From JAURVT01 sp049059935 (lineage in GTDB: Bacteria; Actinomycetota; Actinomycetes; Propionibacteriales; Nocardioidaceae), in the NCBI RefSeq assembly GCF_049059935.1, contig NZ_JBMGQR010000107.1:1-10599 (forward strand): 10,599 bases of DNA. Reading direction: 5' to 3'. This document shows positions 6,007 to 10,599 of this stretch, one piece after another (the first letter of the stretch is position 1; each line of letters begins with the position of its first letter). A program made the position numbers and the translations under genes. Below the pieces are notes generated by a model, which did not search any database, was not told where the DNA came from, and saw only the letters and a program-made list of their open reading frames with translations.

Positions 6007-6455
6007 TAGCGGTTCCCGCCCTTCTTCTTGGAGTTCTTCGCGGCTGCGGCGCCGCCGACCACGTCGGCGGGCTGCACGACCACGGTGATGTGGCTGCTGC
6101 GCTTGAGGATGCGGTTGGCCGCACCCTTGGCGCGGGGACGCCAGCGCTTCATCGTCGGGCCCTCGTCGACGCGCACGATGCTGACGACCAGGCTCGAACG
6201 GTCCAGGCCCTCGGTGCTCACGGCGTTCGCCGCGGCGCTGTCGACCAGCTTGTAGAAGTTCTCGGCCGCGGCCTGCGGCGCGAACTTCAGCAGGGCCAGG
6301 GCCGACTCGACGTCGACGCCGCGGACGAGGTCGCCCACGCGTCGTGCCTTCATCGGGGTGACCCGCACGTAGCGGGCGACCGCGAACGAGCCGGGCTGGT
6401 CGCCCAGCAGGCTCTCGCGACGGGCGCTCACGCCCTTGCGCTCCATGGTGCTCAT
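6006..6455 (-). CDS. rplV: 50S ribosomal protein L22 with N-terminal extension
   Basis: L22 lines the peptide exit tunnel, where its beta hairpin touches macrolide-binding rRNA. The product is 149 aa, longer than the roughly 110 aa of E. coli L22. Residues 1-24 are an extra N-terminal arm. The core starts near AVARYVRVTPMKARRVGDLV, continues through AAENFYKLVDSAAANAV, and has the hairpin and signature RVDEGPTMKRWRPRAKGAANR (95-115). A basic tail (NSKKKGGNR) ends it. The ATG at 6455 overlaps the rpsS stop in ATGA. An ATG three codons later (6446) is better placed, at 11 bases, behind an AGGAGG run encoded by the last S19 arginines; that run is only 2 bases from the first ATG. The start is therefore uncertain by three residues. 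Confidence 0.95.
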   Translation of the reverse strand: MSTMERKGVSARRESLLGDQPGSFAVARYVRVTPMKARRVGDLVRGVDVESALALLKFAPQAAAENFYKLVDSAAANAVSTEGLDRSSLVVSIVRVDEGPTMKRWRPRAKGAANRILKRSSHITVVVQPADVVGGAAAAKNSKKKGGNR

Positions 6456-6733
6456 CGCCTCCTGGCCTTTCGGTCGTCCTTCTCGTGCCCGCGGAAGGTG
6501 CGGGTCGGCGCGAACTCGCCGAGCTTGTGCCCGACCATCGCGTCGGTGACGAAGACCGGGACGTGCTTGCGGCCGTCGTGCACCGCGATCGTGTGACCGA
6601 TCATGGTCGGCACGATCATCGAGCGGCGCGACCAGGTCTTGATCACGTGCTTGGTGCCGGCGTCGTTCTGCGCGTCGACCTTCTTGGTGAGGTGCCCGTC
6701 GACGAACGGGCCCTTCTTCAGACTGCGTGGCAT
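6452..6733 (-). CDS. rpsS: 30S ribosomal protein S19
   Basis: S19 forms a complex with S13 in the small-subunit head and touches the A-site tRNA region. The product is 93 aa, the normal length. It starts MPRSLKKGPFVDGHL, includes IKTWSRRSMIVPTMIGHTIAVHDGR split over residues 31-55, and carries the S19 signature GHKLGEFAPTRTFRGH at 68-83. The C-terminus is strongly basic (DDRKARRR). The ATG follows rplB after 13 bases with only a weak AGG-containing Shine-Dalgarno sequence. The last arginine codons form an AGGAGG run that may serve as the ribosome binding site for rplV. Confidence 0.98.
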   Translation of the reverse strand: MPRSLKKGPFVDGHLTKKVDAQNDAGTKHVIKTWSRRSMIVPTMIGHTIAVHDGRKHVPVFVTDAMVGHKLGEFAPTRTFRGHEKDDRKARRR

Positions 6734-6746
6734 CTCTTACCTATCC

Positions 6747-7574
6747 TCAGCGGCCGGTCTTGCGACGACGGACGATCAGCTGGTCACTGGCCTTGCGCTT
6801 GCGCGTACGGCCCTCGGGCTTGCCCCACGGCGAGACCGGGTGGCGACCACCGGAGGTCTTGCCCTCTCCACCACCGTGCGGGTGGTCGACGGGGTTCATC
6901 ACGACACCGCGGACGGTCGGGCGCTTGCCCTTCCAGCGGTTGCGGCCGGCCTTGCCCCAGTTGATGTTGGCCTGCTCGGAGTTGCCGACCTCGCCGATGC
7001 TGGCGCGGCAGCGGACGTCCACGTAGCGCATCTCGCCCGAGGGGAGACGCAACTGGGCGCGGGTGCCCTCCTTGGCGACGAGCTGGACCTTGGCTCCGGC
7101 GGAGCGGCCCATCTTGGCGCCGCCGCCCGGACGCAGCTCGATCGCGTGGATCGTGGTGCCGACCGGGATGTTGCGCAGCGGGAGGTTGTTGCCGGGCTTG
7201 ATGTCGGCCGCGGCGCCCGCCTCGACCGTCATGCCCTGGCGCAGGCCCTCAGGCGCAACGATGTAGCGCTTCTCGCCGTCGGCGTAGTGCAGCAGCGCGA
7301 TGCGAGCGGTGCGGTTGGGGTCGTACTCGATGTGAGCGACCTTGGCCGGCACGCCGTCCTTGTCGTAGCGACGGAAGTCGATGATGCGGTAGGCGCGCTT
7401 GTGCCCACCGCCCTGGTGACGCGTCGTGATCCGGCCCTGGTTGTTGCGGCCGCCCTTCTTGGGCAGCGGACGCACCAGGGACTTCTCGGGCGTCGTGCGG
7501 GTGATCTCGGCGAAGTCGGCGACGGACGAGCCGCGACGGCCCGGAGTTGTCGGCTTGTACTTGCGGATAGCCAT
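6747..7574 (-). CDS. rplB: 50S ribosomal protein L2
   Basis: L2 is one of the most conserved ribosomal proteins, needed for subunit association and close to the peptidyl transferase centre. The product is 275 aa, standard length. It starts MAIRKYKPTTPGRR; the N-terminal RNA-binding OB-like domain includes GRNNQGRITTRHQGGGHKR (42-60), and the C-terminal SH3-like domain ends in the L2 signature around VMNPVDHPHGGGEGKTSGGR (225-244), with the conserved histidine of the DHPHGGGEG loop intact. The ATG is preceded by GAGGA at 8-base spacing in a 25-base gap from rplW. A 349-aa open frame on the opposite strand across this gene is an antisense artefact. Confidence 0.98.
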   Translation of the reverse strand: MAIRKYKPTTPGRRGSSVADFAEITRTTPEKSLVRPLPKKGGRNNQGRITTRHQGGGHKRAYRIIDFRRYDKDGVPAKVAHIEYDPNRTARIALLHYADGEKRYIVAPEGLRQGMTVEAGAAADIKPGNNLPLRNIPVGTTIHAIELRPGGGAKMGRSAGAKVQLVAKEGTRAQLRLPSGEMRYVDVRCRASIGEVGNSEQANINWGKAGRNRWKGKRPTVRGVVMNPVDHPHGGGEGKTSGGRHPVSPWGKPEGRTRKRKASDQLIVRRRKTGR

Positions 7575-7599
7575 GTGTCAGATCCTCGGTCTCTCTGCC

Positions 7600-7901
7600 T
7601 CAGGCGCCCGGAGCGGAGAAGATGTCGATGCTCTGGCCCTCGACGACGCTGACGATCGCGCGCTTGGTGTCGGGGCGCTTGCCCTGGCCGTTGCGGGTGC
7701 GACGCGTCTTGCCCTTGCGGTTGATCGTGTTCACCGCGGTGACCTTGACGCCGAAGATGGTCTCCACGGCGATCTTGATCTCGGTCTTGTTCGAGTCGGG
7801 GTGCACGACGAACGTGTACTTGTTGTCGTCGAGCAGCCCGTAGCTCTTCTCGGAGACGACCGGCGCGAGGAGCACGTCGCGCGGGTCCTTGTGCAGGGTG
7901 C

Positions 7902-7905
<4 letters not shown>
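7600..7905 (-). CDS. rplW: 50S ribosomal protein L23
   Basis: L23 is the main docking site for trigger factor and signal recognition particle at the exit tunnel. The product is 101 aa, normal length. It has the opening DPRDVLLAPVVSEKSYGLLD, the YTFVVHPDSNKTEIKIAVE strand-helix segment (30-48), the loop GVKVTAVNTINRKGKTRRTR (52-71), and a short C-terminal strand. The start is GTG at 7905, overlapping the rplD stop in GTGA. The same frame stays open far upstream through rplD, but only the part from this GTG resembles L23 and matches the family length. rplB follows after 25 bases. Confidence 0.97.
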
Positions 7906-8686
<781 letters not shown>

Positions 8687-8690
<4 letters not shown>

Positions 8691-9370
8691 TGGTCAGCCC
8701 CCTTCGCGGACTTCTTCGTGCTCGAGCGGATGACGAGCAGGCCGCCCTTGGGTCCGGGAACCGCACCCTTGATCAGGATGAGGCCCTTCTCCACGTCGAC
8801 CGAGTGGATCTGCAGGCTCTGTGTGGTGACGGTGTCGGCACCCATGCGACCGGCCATGCGCATGCCCTTGAAGACACGACCCGGGGTGGCGCAGCCACCG
8901 ATCGAGCCCGGCTTGCGGTGGTTGCGGTGGGCACCGTGGGAGGCGCCGACGCCGTGGAAGCCGTGACGCTTCATGACTCCGGCGAAGCCCTTGCCCTTGC
9001 TGGTGCCCGAGACGTCGACGATGTCGCCGCCGGCGAACACGTCGGGGGTGATCTCCTGGCCCAGCTCGAAGTCGCCGGTGCGGTCGGTGCGGATCTCGAC
9101 CACGTGCCGGCGGGGCGTGACGCCCGCCTTGGCGAAGTGGCCGGCGCGCGGCTTGGTGACCTTGCGACCGTCGATCTCGCCGAAGCCGATCTGGACGGCG
9201 TCGTAGCCGTCGACGGGCTGGGTGCGGATCTGGGTGACGACGTTGGTGTCGGCGGCGACGACGGTCACCGGCACGACGCGGTTGTCCTCGGTCCAGGCCT
9301 GGGTCATGCCCAGCTTGCGACCGAGGAGGCCGCGGACGTCTGCCTTCTGGTGGCTCAGCTTGTTGCTCAT
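8687..9370 (-). CDS. rplC: 50S ribosomal protein L3
   Basis: L3 starts large-subunit assembly and reaches toward the peptidyl transferase centre. The product is 227 aa, slightly longer than usual (about 209-220). The core opening is GLLGRKLGMTQAW (14-26), and the translation-type barrel is followed by the signature region FAGVMKRHGFHGVGASHGAH (129-148) and TPGRVFKGMRMAGRMG (162-177). The loop at 155-164 reads GSIGGCATPG, where E. coli has GSIGQNQTPG. The glutamines there, one of which is N5-methylated by PrmB in E. coli, are absent, as I recall for other actinobacteria. The ATG at 9370 lies 14 bases after rpsJ, with GAGGA 11 bases upstream. The upstream open frame is not L3-like. Confidence 0.97.
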
Positions 9371-9384
9371 CAGCGCATCAATCC

Positions 9385-9693
9385 TCAGAGCTTGATCTCG
9401 ATGTCGACGCCGGCAGGAAGGTCGAGACGCATGAGCGAGTCGACCGTCTTGGGCGTCGGATCGATGATGTCGATGAGCCGCTTGTGGGTGCGCATCTCGA
9501 AGTGCTCGCGGCTGTCCTTGTACTTGTGCGGCGAACGAATGACGCAGAAGACGTTCTTCTCCGTGGGCAGAGGCACCGGACCCGCGACCTTGGCACCAGT
9601 GCGCGTGACCGTGTCGACGATCTTGCGCGCCGAGGTGTCGATCACCTCGTGGTCGTAGGCCTTGAGCCGGATGCGGATCTTTTGTCCCGCCAT
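9385..9693 (-). CDS. rpsJ: 30S ribosomal protein S10 (NusE)
   Basis: S10 is a small-subunit head protein that also acts as NusE, pairing with NusB in transcription antitermination. The product is 102 aa, exactly standard. It starts MAGQKIRIRLKAYDHEVID and carries the S10 signature within TGAKVAGPVPLPTEKNVFCV (32-51), RSPHKYKDSREHFEMRTHKR (53-72) and the C-terminal DLPAGVDIEIKL. The ATG at 9693 follows an AAGGAAG Shine-Dalgarno run. The frame is open for a further 840 bases upstream, but that translation is Arg/Pro-rich noise running through the leader and the transporter gene. It is the first gene of the cluster, after a 338-base non-coding leader. Confidence 0.98.
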   Translation of the reverse strand: MAGQKIRIRLKAYDHEVIDTSARKIVDTVTRTGAKVAGPVPLPTEKNVFCVIRSPHKYKDSREHFEMRTHKRLIDIIDPTPKTVDSLMRLDLPAGVDIEIKL

Positions 9694-9785
9694 GGGCTTC
9701 CTTACCTTCTCTTCGTCCTGCCTGTCCTCGACCGCCCCCGGGCCGGGGACGATCGGCTGCTCGCCCGCACGACCCCCGAGGTCGG

Positions 9786-9822
9786 GCGTGTCGCACGGAC
9801 CGCAGGGCGGTGAGTGACACGC
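9786..9822 (-). promoter_or_regulatory. Two-stem hairpin in the rpsJ leader
   Basis: GCGTGTC (plus strand 9786-9792) and GACACGC (9816-9822) are perfect 7-base inverted repeats that enclose a second perfect stem, ACCGC (9799-9803) and GCGGT (9807-9811), with a 3-base loop. On the minus-strand RNA this would form an outer stem with an internal hairpin, about 93 bases upstream of the S10 start codon. No uridine run follows, so it does not look like an intrinsic terminator. It is the longest perfect pairing in the leader and the best candidate for a regulatory fold. Confidence 0.45.
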
Positions 9823-9969
9823 TTTCTCGAGTTTGATCGTCGGACCCGACTTCTTCTCGGATCGGGCGGGACGCGACACCGTCAGGGCGACCTTCGCGTC
9901 CGGACCCCCGAGGGGTGGACACTGGCCAGCCGGCCGACGGCGCCCCGCGATTCCCGCCGGAGCAACCGC

Positions 9970-10002
9970 ACTATCTTGACAGAGGTCGCCGGTGGAACAC
10001 AA
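9970..10002 (-). promoter_or_regulatory. Weak promoter candidate for the ribosomal operon
   Basis: On the minus strand the only locally AT-richer stretch of the leader has TTGTGT (10002-9997), then after 18 bases CAAGAT (9978-9973), overlapping GATAGT (9975-9970). Both possible -10 elements have only the A at position 2 and T at position 6 that actinobacterial promoters keep, and the -35 is partial. Starting here would give a leader of roughly 265 bases. The assignment is tentative; the transcription start could lie elsewhere, and read-through from the transporter cannot be excluded because no clear terminator is visible after it. Confidence 0.3.
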
Positions 10003-10031
10003 ATCAGGGCCGACGTGGGTCGCGACACGCC

Positions 10032-10599
10032 TCAGTGGTGCACGTGGGTCTCGGTGCCGAGGTGTCCGGCGGGCTCGATCTGGAACGTCGAGTGCTCGAC
10101 GTCGAAGTGGTCGGCCAGGCAGCCGCGGAGCCGGTCGAGCACGGCGTGGGCCTCGTCGAGGTCGCGCACGTCGTCGGCCACCACCACGTGCGCCGACATC
10201 ACCGGCATGCCCGAGGTGATCGTCCAGACGTGCAGGTCGTGGACGTCGGCGACGCCGGCCGTGCCGACGATGTGGTCGCGCAGCTCGTCGAGGTCGACGT
10301 GGCGCGGCGTGGACTCGAGCAGCACCTCGACGACGTCGCGCAGCAGCGAGACCGCGCGCGGGACGATGAGCACCGCGATGGCCAGGGACGCGAGCGGGTC
10401 GGCCAGGTACCAGCCGGTGAGCGCGATGACGCTCGCCGCCACGATGACGGCGACGGAGCCGAGCGCGTCGCCCAGCACCTCGAGGTAGGCGCCACGGACG
10501 TTCAGGCTCTCCCCCGCCCCCGGCCGCAGCAGCCACAGGCCCACCAGGTTGGCCGCCAGGCCGAGGACGCCGGCCGCCAGCATCAGCGACCCGTCCACC
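10032..10599 (-). CDS. Cation diffusion facilitator family metal transporter, N-terminus cut by window edge
   Basis: CDF proteins export divalent metals such as Zn2+, Co2+ or Mn2+ from the cytoplasm by proton antiport. About 189 C-terminal residues are visible. Numbered from the GTG codon at 10598, membrane segments are seen at about 5-24, 41-62 and 67-87, corresponding to the last three of six. The C-terminal cytoplasmic dimerisation domain runs from about 96, with the typical GVADVHDLHVWTITSGMPVMSAHV stretch at 115-138. The membrane metal-site helix reads LEVLGD, with Glu40 and Asp44, where ZitB-type exporters have His-x3-Asp. The linker before it is short and lacks a His-rich loop. The tail ends in THVHH. 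The real start lies outside the window. The metal cannot be assigned with confidence. Confidence 0.9.
   Translation of the reverse strand, partial: VDGSLMLAAGVLGLAANLVGLWLLRPGAGESLNVRGAYLEVLGDALGSVAVIVAASVIALTGWYLADPLASLAIAVLIVPRAVSLLRDVVEVLLESTPRHVDLDELRDHIVGTAGVADVHDLHVWTITSGMPVMSAHVVVADDVRDLDEAHAVLDRLRGCLADHFDVEHSTFQIEPAGHLGTETHVHH

Larger units (their letters stand above)
9694..10031 (-). promoter_or_regulatory. Probable promoter and structured leader of the S10-spc operon
   Basis: This 338-base stretch has no convincing gene; open frames here give low-complexity Arg/Pro-rich translations. It separates the transporter stop from rpsJ and is by far the longest gap in the window. It contains several short inverted repeats: acccc/ggggt at 9904-9916, gtcgg/ccgac at 9839-9850, a two-stem structure at 9786-9822, and ccccg/cgggg at 9736-9748. 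An 11-base direct repeat gacccccgagg is present at 9771-9781 and 9903-9913. In many bacteria the S10 operon leader is a regulated RNA, through L4 in gamma-proteobacteria. Nothing here is recognisably that E. coli leader, so regulation is inference. Confidence 0.6.

Noticed and set aside
6603..7652. A 349-aa open frame on the plus strand across rplB, and similar long plus-strand frames (233-949, 526-1410, 8804-9658)
   Set aside because: They lie antisense to highly conserved ribosomal genes. Their translations are Ala/Asp/Gly/Val-rich without recognisable domains, as expected from GC-rich third positions opening the opposite strand.
9371..9384. A two-codon reading frame ATG CGC TGA directly before the rplC start, ending in TGATG overlap
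   Set aside because: It has no ribosome binding site at proper spacing and such triplets are common by chance. The gap is only 14 bases.
9736..9748. ccccg/cgggg hairpin close to rpsJ as an intrinsic terminator or attenuator
   Set aside because: The stem is only 5 bp with a 3-base loop and no T-run follows on the minus strand. G/C runs of this size are expected by chance here.
9694..10536. The upstream in-frame extension of rpsJ
   Set aside because: S10 is complete at 102 aa from the ATG at 9693 with a good ribosome binding site. The extension is Arg/Pro-rich and overlaps the transporter gene in another frame.

Overview
This window holds almost the whole S10-spc ribosomal protein supercluster of a high-GC actinomycete. 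Every supported gene is on the minus strand, so the cluster reads from right to left. The evidence for an actinobacterium is the high GC content, the zinc-ribbon S14, the Gly-Cys-Ala replacement of the Gln-Asn-Gln segment in L3, the long Ala/Lys tail on L4 and the Ala/Pro/Arg tail on S3. The L3, L18 and L4 sequences look most like the Nocardioides/Aeromicrobium group (Nocardioidaceae), but that assignment is from memory and is tentative.

Layout in transcription order: (1) 10599-10032, the 3' part of a cation diffusion facilitator (CDF) metal transporter, cut by the window edge. (2) 10031-9694, a 338-base gene-free stretch with several short inverted repeats and a weak promoter candidate; this is the probable promoter and leader of the ribosomal operon. 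(3) 9693-4204, the S10 part: rpsJ, rplC, rplD, rplW, rplB, rpsS, rplV, rpsC, rplP, rpmC, rpsQ. (4) 4203-4128, a 76-base gap with a hairpin at the S10/spc boundary. (5) 4127 to the left edge, the spc part: rplN, rplX, rplE, rpsZ (zinc S14), rpsH, rplF, rplR, rpsE, rpmD and a left-truncated rplO. An 89-base gap between S14 and S8 holds two strong tandem hairpins.

All 21 ribosomal genes are present in the canonical order with none missing, inserted or broken. Most junctions are tight: GTGA or ATGA overlaps, TGATG or TAGTG one-base overlaps, or gaps of 1-2 bases. This implies one polycistronic mRNA with translational coupling. The only gaps over 40 bases inside the cluster are S17-L14 (76), S14-S8 (89) and L18-S5 (43). 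The first two contain inverted repeats and are the best places to look for regulation or mRNA processing.

I found no convincing previously undescribed system. The points worth following are the structured non-coding gaps, the S10 leader, the lineage-specific protein tails, and the metal-site substitution in the CDF transporter next to the operon. The many long open frames on the plus strand are antisense shadows caused by GC-rich codon usage.
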